Below are positions 1 through 6,554 of a stretch of 9,298 nucleotides of DNA, in pieces. The DNA is from Actinoplanes liguriensis (GTDB lineage Bacteria > Actinomycetota > Actinomycetes > Mycobacteriales > Micromonosporaceae), in the NCBI GenBank assembly GCA_000715855.1, contig KL571269.1, positions 5,680 through 14,977 on the forward strand. Reading direction: 5' to 3'. The position numbers and the translations under genes are program-made. Every line of letters starts with the position of its first letter. The stretch's first letter is position 1. The notes under the pieces were generated by a model, which saw only the letters and a list, made by a program, of their open reading frames with translations, was not told where the DNA came from and made no database searches.

Positions 1-2
1 AG

Positions 3-21
3 AGATGTGTATAAGAGACAG
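3..21 (+). other. Residual Nextera/Tn5 mosaic-end adapter
   Basis: The bases AGATGTGTATAAGAGACAG are identical to the 19-base Tn5 mosaic end used in Nextera library adapters. They lie at the extreme left end of the window, where untrimmed adapter would be expected. Read on the plus strand they give the peptide start MCIRDR, a familiar mark of adapter contamination in predicted proteins. I conclude that bases 1-21 are not genomic and that the gene running off this edge was cut by the end of the assembly. Confidence 0.95.
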
Positions 22-400
22 GGCCGCACTCCGCGCCGACGCGCACCACCGGGAAGCCCAGCGCCGCGGCGCCGCGCAGTTGGACGGCCAGGTACTCGTA
101 CGCCTCGTCGTCGCTGAGCAGCCGCCCCGGCCGCAGGGCGAGGTCCAGGTTGATCGCCAAGCAGGACAGCTCGAAGCCGGTGCCGTCGACCGCCTCCCGG
201 AACGCGCGCGTCACGCCGGGGGCGGGACGCGGCCAGCCGCGCAGGCTCTGGAACGCGACCATCTCCAGACCCGGGCCGAGCCCCCGGGCCGCCGCCTCGC
301 GGATCAGCGAGGTGAGGTCGCCGCCCGGCCGGCGTTGCTCCAGGGTCAGGCTGAACAGGGTGAGGCCGAGCCGGGGCAGGCCTGCGGCGGTGTCAGTCAC
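22..400 (-). CDS. Sugar phosphate isomerase/epimerase-like TIM barrel, N-terminal part (possible C-glycoside deglycosidase alpha subunit)
   Basis: About 126 N-terminal residues remain before the frame runs into adapter at the left edge. It starts at a GTG at 400, which overlaps the last 8 bases of the upstream beta-subunit gene; an in-frame TGA two codons before it leaves no earlier start. The protein begins VTDTAAGLPRLGLTLFSL, where RLGLTLFSL looks like the first barrel strand. It then aligns by eye with the TIM barrel of the 421-residue fusion protein in this operon: LGPGLEMVAFQS corresponds to [11 protein letters not shown], and the segment ending AAALGFPVVRVG corresponds to [14 protein letters not shown]. 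The metal-binding residues of this family lie further on and are not in the window. Placed directly after the free beta subunit with overlapping ends, it may be that subunit's catalytic partner. A different sugar isomerase role is possible. Confidence 0.75.
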
Positions 401-785
401 GGGTCACCTTCAGCGTCTTGTCCGACCGGCTGCTCGACAGCAGCGGGGTGCGGCCGGTACCGGTCAGGATGTACGGGATGGTGAGGCCCAGTTCGAGGAC
501 CACACGGTGCTCGTCACCCGGGAATTCGCCGGTCACGTGCAGGATCAGCGGGTCGGAAGTGAACCAGTATTCGTCCGCGGAATCGATCATCACGGCCACC
601 GGCCGCCGCACGCCGTTCACCGTTACCGCGGTGAGGTCCGACCTGCCGTCGATGCTGAGCGCGAGCCGCGCGATGCAGGACAGCGGCAACGCGCGATACC
701 AGTGCGAATAGACCTTCACGTCGATGCCGCCCGGCGCCGCGGTCAGCGAGTCGGCGCGCACCACCTGATCGTCGAGGGGACCCAT
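393..785 (-). CDS. C-glycoside deglycosidase beta subunit-like protein (DUF6379 / CGDB family)
   Basis: This is a 130-residue protein, the usual size for the small beta subunit of C-glycoside deglycosidases (DgpB in gut bacteria and its soil homologues). In known enzymes this subunit pairs with a TIM-barrel alpha subunit, and the complex cleaves the C-C bond between the sugar and the aromatic ring of a 3-oxo-C-glycoside. The segment YRALPLSCIARLALSIDG at residues 30-47 is the family's recognisable core. A beta-rich stretch with hydrophobic strands follows (LILHV, RVVLELGLTIPYI). There is no signal peptide or membrane segment. The ATG at 785 shares one base with the TGA of the upstream gene (TGATG), has a GGGGAG-like ribosome site five bases away, and implies translational coupling. 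It is flanked on both sides by TIM-barrel genes, so its partner could be either. The last ~15 residues are polar and may be flexible. Confidence 0.85.
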   Translation of the reverse strand: MGPLDDQVVRADSLTAAPGGIDVKVYSHWYRALPLSCIARLALSIDGRSDLTAVTVNGVRRPVAVMIDSADEYWFTSDPLILHVTGEFPGDEHRVVLELGLTIPYILTGTGRTPLLSSSRSDKTLKVTRD

Positions 786-1795
786 CAGCGCTCCCCGGTG
801 CTGAACGCCGCGTCGAAGGCGGCAGCCGGAGCCGGGAACATCTGCTTCCGGACGAACTCGAGCGCGGACGGCGCCCCGGCCAGCCGGTCCATGCCGGCGT
901 CCTCCCACTCGACGGAGATCGGCCCGTCGTATCCGATCGCGGTCAGGGCCCGGAAACATCGCTCCCAGGGCACGTCGCCGTGACCGGTCGACACGAAGTC
1001 CCAGCCGCGGCGCAGGTCGCCCCAGGCCAGGTGCGATCCGAGCCGGCCGTTGCGCCCGTCGCCCACGGCGAGCTTCACGTCCTTGCAGTCCACGTGGTAG
1101 ATCCGGTCGGCGAACTCGAGGAGGAAACCGGCCGGGTCGAGGTCCTGCCAGACGAAGTGCGACGGATCCCAGTTCAGCCCGAACGCGGCCCGATGCCCGA
1201 TGGCGTCCAGGGCCCGGCGGGTGGACCAGAAGTCGTACGCGATCTCGGAGGGGTGGACCTCGTGCGCGAAGCGCACGCCGACCTCGTCGAACACATCGAG
1301 GATCGGGTTCCACCGATCGGCGAAGTCCCGGTAACCGGCGTCGATCACGTCCTGCGGCACCGGCGGGAACATCGCCACGTACTTCCAGATCGCCGAGCCC
1401 GTGAAGCCGACGACCGTGTCCACGCCGAGGCGGGCGGCGGTGCGCGCGGTGTCCTTCATCGCCTCCGCCGCGCGTGCACGCACGCCGGCCGGGTCGCCGT
1501 CGCCCCAGACCGCGGCCGGGAGGATGTCCCGGTGGCGCCGGTCGATCGGGTCGTCGCAGACCGCTTGCCCGGTCAGGTGGTTGGAGATGGCATAGACGCG
1601 GAGGTTGTACTTTTCCAAGATCGCGCGGCGGCCCTCCAGATACGAGTCGTCCGTGGCGCCGCGGGCGACGTCGAGATGGTCACCCCAGCAGGCGATCTCC
1701 AGACCGTCGTAGCCCCAGCCCGAGGCGAGCCGGCACACTTCCTCGAACGGCAGATCCGCCCACTGGCCGGTGAAGAGCGTGACGGGCCGGGTCAT
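785..1795 (-). CDS. Sugar phosphate isomerase/epimerase family TIM barrel (candidate C-glycoside deglycosidase alpha subunit)
   Basis: This 336-residue protein has the xylose-isomerase-like TIM-barrel layout. It opens with a first strand ([16 protein letters not shown]) followed by [16 protein letters not shown]. The likely divalent-metal ligands are visible in order: Glu179 in AHEVHP, Asp210 with His213 in NWDPSH, His234 in YHVDCKD, and Glu296 in SVEWED. The pattern GHGDVPW near 271-277 is also typical of the group. Relatives isomerise or epimerise sugars, or, as deglycosidase alpha subunits, use the metal and a base to eliminate the aglycone from a 3-oxo-glycoside. The next gene is a beta subunit coupled by TGATG, which favours the second role. 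The ATG at 1795 overlaps the upstream TGA by four bases (ATGA), with TGGAGG seven bases before it. Family assignment is firm. Isomerase or epimerase action on the released keto sugar is the main alternative. Confidence 0.85.
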   Translation of the reverse strand: MTRPVTLFTGQWADLPFEEVCRLASGWGYDGLEIACWGDHLDVARGATDDSYLEGRRAILEKYNLRVYAISNHLTGQAVCDDPIDRRHRDILPAAVWGDGDPAGVRARAAEAMKDTARTAARLGVDTVVGFTGSAIWKYVAMFPPVPQDVIDAGYRDFADRWNPILDVFDEVGVRFAHEVHPSEIAYDFWSTRRALDAIGHRAAFGLNWDPSHFVWQDLDPAGFLLEFADRIYHVDCKDVKLAVGDGRNGRLGSHLAWGDLRRGWDFVSTGHGDVPWERCFRALTAIGYDGPISVEWEDAGMDRLAGAPSALEFVRKQMFPAPAAAFDAAFSTGER

Positions 1796-3057
1796 GCGCC
1801 GGCCTCCAGGGAGCGGAGCAGCGCGTGCTGGCGACGGACCTGGTCGAGGCCGCGGCCCGGTTCGCGGCGGCCCTCGTACTCGCTGGAGAGCCAGCCGTTC
1901 CAGCCGTGCTCCCGCAGCGTGCGCACGATGTCCGGCCAGGGCACGTGCAGATCGACAAGTGAATCGGAGATCTCGAAGAACTTGGTCTGGAGGAAGTGCG
2001 TGTGCGGCAGCACCTGGGCCAGATCGGACATCGGCACGGCCAGCGGCTCCAGGAACGCCGGCCGCTTCTTACCCTCGATGCCCTCGTGCCCGTCGTCGAC
2101 CGGCGCGGTCTGGAAGATCCCGGTGTCGATCAGCAGCTTGAAGTGCCGGGTGCCGGTGGACTCGATGAAGTCCAGATAGCCCTGCGTGACCGGGTGGTTG
2201 ATCGGCGTCGGGCTGTGGATCTCCGGGCAGATGACGAGATCCAGTTCCTGAGCCAGGTCGAGCACACGAGAGACCGCCTCGCGCCAGACCGGGTGCGGGG
2301 TGAGGTCCCCGTCGACGACACCGAATTTCGGGCGGATCGAGCTGAAGCCCAGCCGCGCGGCCAGTCGCATATCGAGTTTCAGCTGGTCGGCGGCCTCCAG
2401 AGCGGTGAGGTCGCGTTCCAGCCACATGGCCGTGTCCACCCACGAGCCGTAGTTCGTGGCGGTCAGCCCGTACCGGTTCAGCAGATCGTGCCAGTGGTCG
2501 ATCCACTGCGGGGCCGGTGCCGGATAGGACGGGATGTTTCCCTCGCCCAGGATCTCGATCCCGGTAGCGCCCATGTCCGAGATCTCGGCACAAGCGTCCT
2601 CCAGCGACATCGACGTGTACATGTCACCGGAGTAGCTGTAGAGCGAGACGCCGTAGTGGAAAGCGCCCGTGTCCGGCACGATCACGCGCTGCGCGGATGC
2701 CCGGAAGACGGATCGCGACACGAACGGCGGGAAGTAGGGCCGCCGCAGATAGATCGCCACGTCCACGTCGTGCACCCCGGGGGCCAGACCACCCGGCTTC
2801 GGGACGAAAACGGTCACCGTCTCGTCGAGCTGCCACCGCGCGTCCGTCGACTCCCGCAGCTCGGCAAGGCTGAACGTGCGCCCCTGCACGGTCCAGCGCG
2901 GCACGTCGTACTCCCACTTCTCCCCGTCCACGACGACGTCGATCCCGTCGAGCAGGCTGGCCGCGATCCCGCGGTAATTCGGATTCCGGAGTCGCAGTTC
3001 GAAACCGCCGTTCACATTGCGGAATCCACGGTTCTGGATGATGTCCCGGTCGAGCAC
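1792..3057 (-). CDS. Fused C-glycoside deglycosidase beta-subunit domain and TIM-barrel (alpha-type) protein
   Basis: A 421-residue protein with two domains that are normally separate. Residues 1-130 form a DUF6379/CGDB beta-subunit domain: [20 protein letters not shown] near 18-37, a Trp/Leu-rich middle, and [23 protein letters not shown] near 87-109. Residues 132-421 form a sugar-isomerase-like TIM barrel starting [13 protein letters not shown]. Likely metal ligands are Glu279 (CPEIH), Asp311 (LLIDTG), His354 (THFLQTK) and Glu393 (SSEYEG). The His usually found three residues after the Asp (D-x-x-H) is Ile here, so substrate handling may differ from the neighbouring 336-residue barrel. The GTG start at 3057 lies three bases after the LivF stop, with a weak GAAGGG ribosome site. 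The single frame has no break, so the fusion looks real. By family knowledge the product should cleave a 3-oxo-glycoside in the cytoplasm; which substrate it uses is not visible. Confidence 0.85.
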   Translation of the reverse strand: MLDRDIIQNRGFRNVNGGFELRLRNPNYRGIAASLLDGIDVVVDGEKWEYDVPRWTVQGRTFSLAELRESTDARWQLDETVTVFVPKPGGLAPGVHDVDVAIYLRRPYFPPFVSRSVFRASAQRVIVPDTGAFHYGVSLYSYSGDMYTSMSLEDACAEISDMGATGIEILGEGNIPSYPAPAPQWIDHWHDLLNRYGLTATNYGSWVDTAMWLERDLTALEAADQLKLDMRLAARLGFSSIRPKFGVVDGDLTPHPVWREAVSRVLDLAQELDLVICPEIHSPTPINHPVTQGYLDFIESTGTRHFKLLIDTGIFQTAPVDDGHEGIEGKKRPAFLEPLAVPMSDLAQVLPHTHFLQTKFFEISDSLVDLHVPWPDIVRTLREHGWNGWLSSEYEGRREPGRGLDQVRRQHALLRSLEAGA

Positions 3058-3060
3058 AAT

Positions 3061-3765
3061 TCAGCCCTTCGTCGTCGCTGTGGCCAGGTAGGAACGTTCG
3101 ATCTCGGCACGGTTCGCGCGCAGTTCCGCGCCGGTGCCGGCGAGGGTGACCCGGCCGCGCTGCAGCACGTATCCGCGGTCGGCCACGCCCAGCACCAGCC
3201 GCACCTGCTGCTCGACCAGCAGCACCGCGCAGCCCTCGTCGGCGAGGGCCCGGATCGCGGACAGCAGCCGGTGCACGACGATCGGCGCGAGCCCGAGCGA
3301 CAACTCGTCGGCGAGCAGCAGCTTCGGCCGCGCGGCGAGCACCCGGCCGAGCCCGAGCATCTGCTGCTCCCCGCCGGAGAGCAGCCCGGCGGGCCGATCC
3401 AGCAGGCGTTCCAGCTCGGGGAACGCGGCCAGGGCGAGATCCATCGGGCCCCGGCCAAGCCGCAAGTTCTCCCGCGTGGTCAGGCTCCGGAACACCGACC
3501 GGTCGTCGGTGAGCAGCGCCAGCCCGCGCTGTGCGCGTTCGCGCAGCCCTTCCGCCGGGTCGCTCCCGCCGAGCACCTCGAGATCTCCGCCGAGCGGCTT
3601 CATCGCGCCGGCCGCGGTCAGCAGCGCGGTCGTCTTGCCGGCCCCGTTGGCGCCCATCAGCGCCACGATCTCCCCGGAGTTAACTTCAAGATCCAATTGG
3701 TGTACGACGGCAAGGTCGCCATACCCGGCCATGAGTCCCGTCGCCCGCAATGCCGTGGTCGTCAT
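3061..3765 (-). CDS. livF: LIV-type ABC transporter ATP-binding protein LivF
   Basis: This 234-residue ATPase, the usual size for LivF, powers import together with the fused permease/LivG protein. It shows a Walker A (GANGAGKTT, residues 38-46), an ABC signature (LSGGEQQ, 129-135), a Walker B (LLLADE, 149-154) and the LivF-typical LSLGLAPI that follows. The switch position carries VEQQ rather than the usual His, as is common in LivF proteins. The segment that is usually VPEGR reads LTDDR at 85-89, a modest variation. The ATG at 3765 has a strong AAAGGAGGG ribosome site at 3772-3780. It also overlaps the stop of a 30-codon open frame by four bases (ATGA). LIV transporters carry branched-chain amino acids, but also amides, urea and aromatic acids, so family does not fix the substrate. 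The downstream deglycosidase genes suggest a glycoside. Confidence 0.95.
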   Translation of the reverse strand: MTTTALRATGLMAGYGDLAVVHQLDLEVNSGEIVALMGANGAGKTTALLTAAGAMKPLGGDLEVLGGSDPAEGLRERAQRGLALLTDDRSVFRSLTTRENLRLGRGPMDLALAAFPELERLLDRPAGLLSGGEQQMLGLGRVLAARPKLLLADELSLGLAPIVVHRLLSAIRALADEGCAVLLVEQQVRLVLGVADRGYVLQRGRVTLAGTGAELRANRAEIERSYLATATTKG

Positions 3766-3854
3766 GCTGAGCCCTCCTTTGGCATGCCCTTCTGGCCCTC
3801 GCCGTCCGGGTCGCTGTCAGGTGCGGCGGGGTGCCGCTCGGTGCAGGCGGTCAT
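3762..3854 (-). CDS. Possible 30-residue peptide bridging the two transporter genes
   Basis: This small open frame fills the gap between the fused permease/ATPase gene and livF exactly. Its ATG overlaps the upstream TGA as ATGA, and its own TGA overlaps the livF ATG as ATGA. A near-ideal ribosome site, GGAGGAGGT, lies six bases before its ATG, inside the last codons of the upstream gene. The peptide starts MTACTERHPAAPDSDPDGEG and ends QKGMPKEGSA. It is hydrophilic, rich in Pro, Gly, Asp and Glu, and has one Cys. No membrane segment or known family is visible. It may be a real microprotein, or simply a translated bridge that keeps ribosomes moving into livF. The strong initiation site and both couplings argue for translation. 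Function is unknown. Confidence 0.5.
   Translation of the reverse strand: MTACTERHPAAPDSDPDGEGQKGMPKEGSA
3772..3780 (-). promoter_or_regulatory. Strong ribosome binding site of livF
   Basis: Read on the minus strand the bases are AAAGGAGGG, six bases before the ATG at 3765. The match to the 16S anti-Shine-Dalgarno sequence is good and fixes the livF start. It lies inside the 30-codon frame upstream, so ribosomes translating that frame would pass over it. Confidence 0.75.
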
Positions 3855-6535
3855 GCCGTTACCTCCTCCAGCTCATTTCCACCCAGGTATGCGGCCACGA
3901 CACGTGGGTCGGCGAGCACCTCGTCGGGGGTTCCCGAGGCGATCTGCTTGCCGAAGTCGAGAGCGATCGCCCGGTCCGACACCCGCCGCACCAGCTCCAC
4001 GTCGTGCTCGACGAGCAGCACCGCGATGCCCCAGTCGTCGGCCAGATGCCGGATCAGGTCGCCCACCTCGGTCCGCTCCACCTCGGAGAGACCCGCGGCC
4101 GGCTCGTCGAGCATCAGCACCTTCGGCGCGGCGGCCACCGCGCGGGCGATCGCGACCAGGTGCCGGGTGCCGTACGCGAGCTCGGCCGGCAGCTGGTGCA
4201 GGTGCTCGCCGAGCTTGAACGTCTCGATCGCGGCCACCGTCGCCCCGGTGATCCGGCCACGGTCCGGGCGGACCAGGTCGATCAGGTACGACGCCCGGTC
4301 GGCCGGGTCGCTCGCACAGCGCAGGTTGTCCAGGACGGTCATGTCCTCGAGCAGTTCGAGGGACTGGAACGAGCGGGTCAGGCCGGCGCGGGTGCGTTTG
4401 AAGGCGGGCATCCGGTCCAGGGCCGCGCCGTCCAGCCGCACCGTGCCGGAGCTGGGGACGAAACCCGAGATGGCGTCCATCAGCGTGGTCTTGCCGGCCC
4501 CGTTCGGGCCGATCACGGCGACGACCTCGCCGGGGCGGATGTCGAACGACACCCCGTCGACCGCGGTCACGGCGCCGAAGCGGACGGTGGTGTCCCGTAC
4601 CTCCAAATCGCCGCCGGCCGGATGCCGGTCAGCGGCCCTGGCGTCAGCGAGCTGGTTCTCGATCTTGCGGTTGACCTTCACCGGCCGCGAGCGCTTCTTC
4701 TTCGGGTGCGCGATCACGTCGGCGATGCCGTTGGGCTGCACGATGACCTGGACGATCAGGCCGATGCCGAGGATCAGCACCAGGTATTGCGCGATGTCGA
4801 AGAACCACGTGTTGGCGACCGCGGTGGCCAGCCCGCCGTTCTGCCCGATGCCGCCGAGCAGCGCCCCGGGAAGGTAGCCGATGCCGCCGATGACCGACTG
4901 GATCAGCCCGTTCACCGAGGTCAGCGGGTCGTAGGAGGCGAACGTCAGGGTCGGGTTGCGGAACGCGCTGAGCACGCCGCCGATCCCGGCGATCACGCCC
5001 GCCAGCACGAACGCGTACAGCTTGGTGGCCGAGACGTCGACGCCCAGCGCGGCCGCCGCCCGTTCGTTGGTGCGCACCGCCAGCATCCGGCGGCCGACCC
5101 GCCCCCGGCGGACGTTCGCCACGACCAGCGCGAGCAGCACGAACACCAGTCCGCACAGGATCGCGTAGCGGGCCGGGTAGATGATCGAGTTCACGTCCAG
5201 GCCGAAGACCGACGGGAAGCCGACCTGCAGGCCGCCGGCGCCGCCGTTCAGGCTGTTGTTGCGCAGGATGACCGCGTTGATCGCGACCCCGAAGCCGAGC
5301 GTCGCGATCGCCAGGCTGACCCCGCGGGCCCGCAGCGCCGGCAGGCCGACCGCGAGCGCGACCGGGATCGCGGCCAGGCCGCCGACGACGATCGCCAGCG
5401 GGAACGGTATGCCAGTCGCGGCGAGGAGCTTGCCGGCGATGATCGCGCCGACGCCGGCGATCGGCACCTGGGCCAGCGAGAGCTGCCCGGCGTACCCGGT
5501 GACGACCACCTGCGACAGCAGGATCACCGAGGTGACCAGGGTGACGGTCAGCCCGTCGAGCAGCTGCACCCCGAGCAGGAACTGCGCGGCGGCGATCACC
5601 ACGACCGACGCGACCAGGAGACGTACGGGGTGGACCCGGCCGCTGCCGACCCGCGGCAGACGCTCGTTCAGGTGGCTGCGCAGCGGAAGTGAACGGCCGA
5701 TCAGCACCAGAACGCCGATTATCACCAGGAACGGCACCGCGTCGCCGACGCCCGGGATGTGCAGGTAGTGCGCGCACAGCGCCTGCAGCACGCCCAGCGT
5801 CACCCCACCGAGCAGGGTCAGCGGGAACGACCGCAGCCCACCGAGGATCGCGCTCGCCAGAGTCGGGATGATCAGCAGCGCGAAGCTGTTCGGCTGCAGT
5901 TGCAGGGTCGGCGCCAGGGCGATGCCGGCGACCCCGGCGAGCCCGCCGCCGAGCGCCCAGTTCACCCCGCGCAGCCGGCCGACCCGCCAGCCCAGCGCGG
6001 CAAGTGAACGCGGACTCTCCGCCACGGCCGAGGTCGCCAGGCCGAACCGGGTGTGCTTGAAGACCGCCCACAGCGCGACGGTCAGCGCGACCGAGAAGAT
6101 CAGCAGGATGAGCTGGTCGGCGCCGAGCGCGACCGGCCCGGCGCGCAGGGTCGAGGTGGGCAGGAACGGCTGCGGGATGCGCAGCGCGCTGCCGTACGTC
6201 AGCACGACCGCCTGCTGCAGCACGACGAACACGCCGAGCGTGGCGATCACCCGGGTCAGCGTCGACGTCTCCGCGAGCGGGCGGATGACCAGGGCGTACA
6301 CCGCCCAGCCGAGCACCGCGGAGGCGGCGATCCCGGCCGGGACGGCGACGAGGTGGCTCAGGCCGAGCGTGTCGGCGACGGAGTACATGACGTACCCGCC
6401 GGCCATCGCGATCGCGCCGTGCGCGAAGTTGATGACGCCGGAGCTGCGGAACACGGCGACCACGCCCATGGCACTGATCGCGTAGATGCCGCCGGTGGCG
6501 CATCCGAGGACGAACAACTGCAGGAACAGGTTCAT
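3851..6535 (-). CDS. Fused LIV-type ABC importer: LivH permease - LivM permease - LivG ATPase
   Basis: One 894-residue polypeptide carries three parts that are usually separate. Residues 1-295 are a LivH permease, with the typical INFAHGAIAMAGGYVMY at 35-51. Residues ~301-605 are a LivM permease, with GYAGQLSLAQ at 347-356 and a long run of hydrophobic segments. A basic linker (HPKKKRSRPVKVNRK, near 610-624) leads to a LivG ATPase at ~644-894. That domain has Walker A GPNGAGKTT at 676-684, Q-loop Gln724, a degenerate signature LAYGTRHL at 786-793 (normal for LivG), Walker B VLMLDE at 806-811 and switch His844. The protein forms the membrane channel and half the motor of an importer, with LivF and the upstream binding protein as partners. 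The ATG at 6535 follows the binding-protein stop by 19 bases with only a weak ribosome site. The frame is continuous and no domain appears damaged. Confidence 0.95.
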   Translation of the reverse strand: MNLFLQLFVLGCATGGIYAISAMGVVAVFRSSGVINFAHGAIAMAGGYVMYSVADTLGLSHLVAVPAGIAASAVLGWAVYALVIRPLAETSTLTRVIATLGVFVVLQQAVVLTYGSALRIPQPFLPTSTLRAGPVALGADQLILLIFSVALTVALWAVFKHTRFGLATSAVAESPRSLAALGWRVGRLRGVNWALGGGLAGVAGIALAPTLQLQPNSFALLIIPTLASAILGGLRSFPLTLLGGVTLGVLQALCAHYLHIPGVGDAVPFLVIIGVLVLIGRSLPLRSHLNERLPRVGSGRVHPVRLLVASVVVIAAAQFLLGVQLLDGLTVTLVTSVILLSQVVVTGYAGQLSLAQVPIAGVGAIIAGKLLAATGIPFPLAIVVGGLAAIPVALAVGLPALRARGVSLAIATLGFGVAINAVILRNNSLNGGAGGLQVGFPSVFGLDVNSIIYPARYAILCGLVFVLLALVVANVRRGRVGRRMLAVRTNERAAAALGVDVSATKLYAFVLAGVIAGIGGVLSAFRNPTLTFASYDPLTSVNGLIQSVIGGIGYLPGALLGGIGQNGGLATAVANTWFFDIAQYLVLILGIGLIVQVIVQPNGIADVIAHPKKKRSRPVKVNRKIENQLADARAADRHPAGGDLEVRDTTVRFGAVTAVDGVSFDIRPGEVVAVIGPNGAGKTTLMDAISGFVPSSGTVRLDGAALDRMPAFKRTRAGLTRSFQSLELLEDMTVLDNLRCASDPADRASYLIDLVRPDRGRITGATVAAIETFKLGEHLHQLPAELAYGTRHLVAIARAVAAAPKVLMLDEPAAGLSEVERTEVGDLIRHLADDWGIAVLLVEHDVELVRRVSDRAIALDFGKQIASGTPDEVLADPRVVAAYLGGNELEEVTA
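3861..3869 (-). promoter_or_regulatory. Ribosome binding site for the 30-codon frame
   Basis: On the minus strand the bases read GGAGGAGGT, followed by six bases and then ATG at 3854. It is among the best Shine-Dalgarno matches in the window. It lies within the codons for Leu-Glu-Glu-Val at the end of the fused transporter protein, where no ribosome site is needed unless another gene starts here. Confidence 0.6.
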
Positions 6536-6554
6536 GGCGTGGTCCCCGTCCGGG

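Noticed and set aside
5..484. Plus-strand open frame of 159 codons starting MCIRDR
   Set aside because: It starts inside the sequencing adapter, has low-complexity Arg/Gln/Gly-rich composition and runs opposite two well-supported minus-strand genes.
393..1313. Long minus-strand frame of 306 codons as one protein ending in the beta subunit
   Set aside because: Its first 176 residues are an Arg-rich shadow of the 336-residue barrel gene. The real start is the ATG at 785, coupled to the upstream stop by TGATG.
3780..3861. Upstream-extended livF start in the gap before 3765
   Set aside because: The gap is open in a different frame from livF. The ATG at 3765 has a strong ribosome site and gives a normal LivF N terminus.
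1996..4218. Plus-strand open frame of 740 codons
   Set aside because: It is compositionally biased without any motif, spans several real minus-strand genes and has no ribosome site in context.
3134..5692. Plus-strand open frame of 852 codons opposite the transporter genes
   Set aside because: It is a high-GC shadow: Asp/Arg/Gln-rich with no recognisable domains, and it overlaps livF and the LivHMG fusion, whose motifs are complete.
4644..6503. Minus-strand open frame of 619 codons overlapping the transporter in another frame
   Set aside because: Its Arg/Gly/Ala-rich translation lacks motifs, while the overlapping frame encodes intact LivH and LivM.
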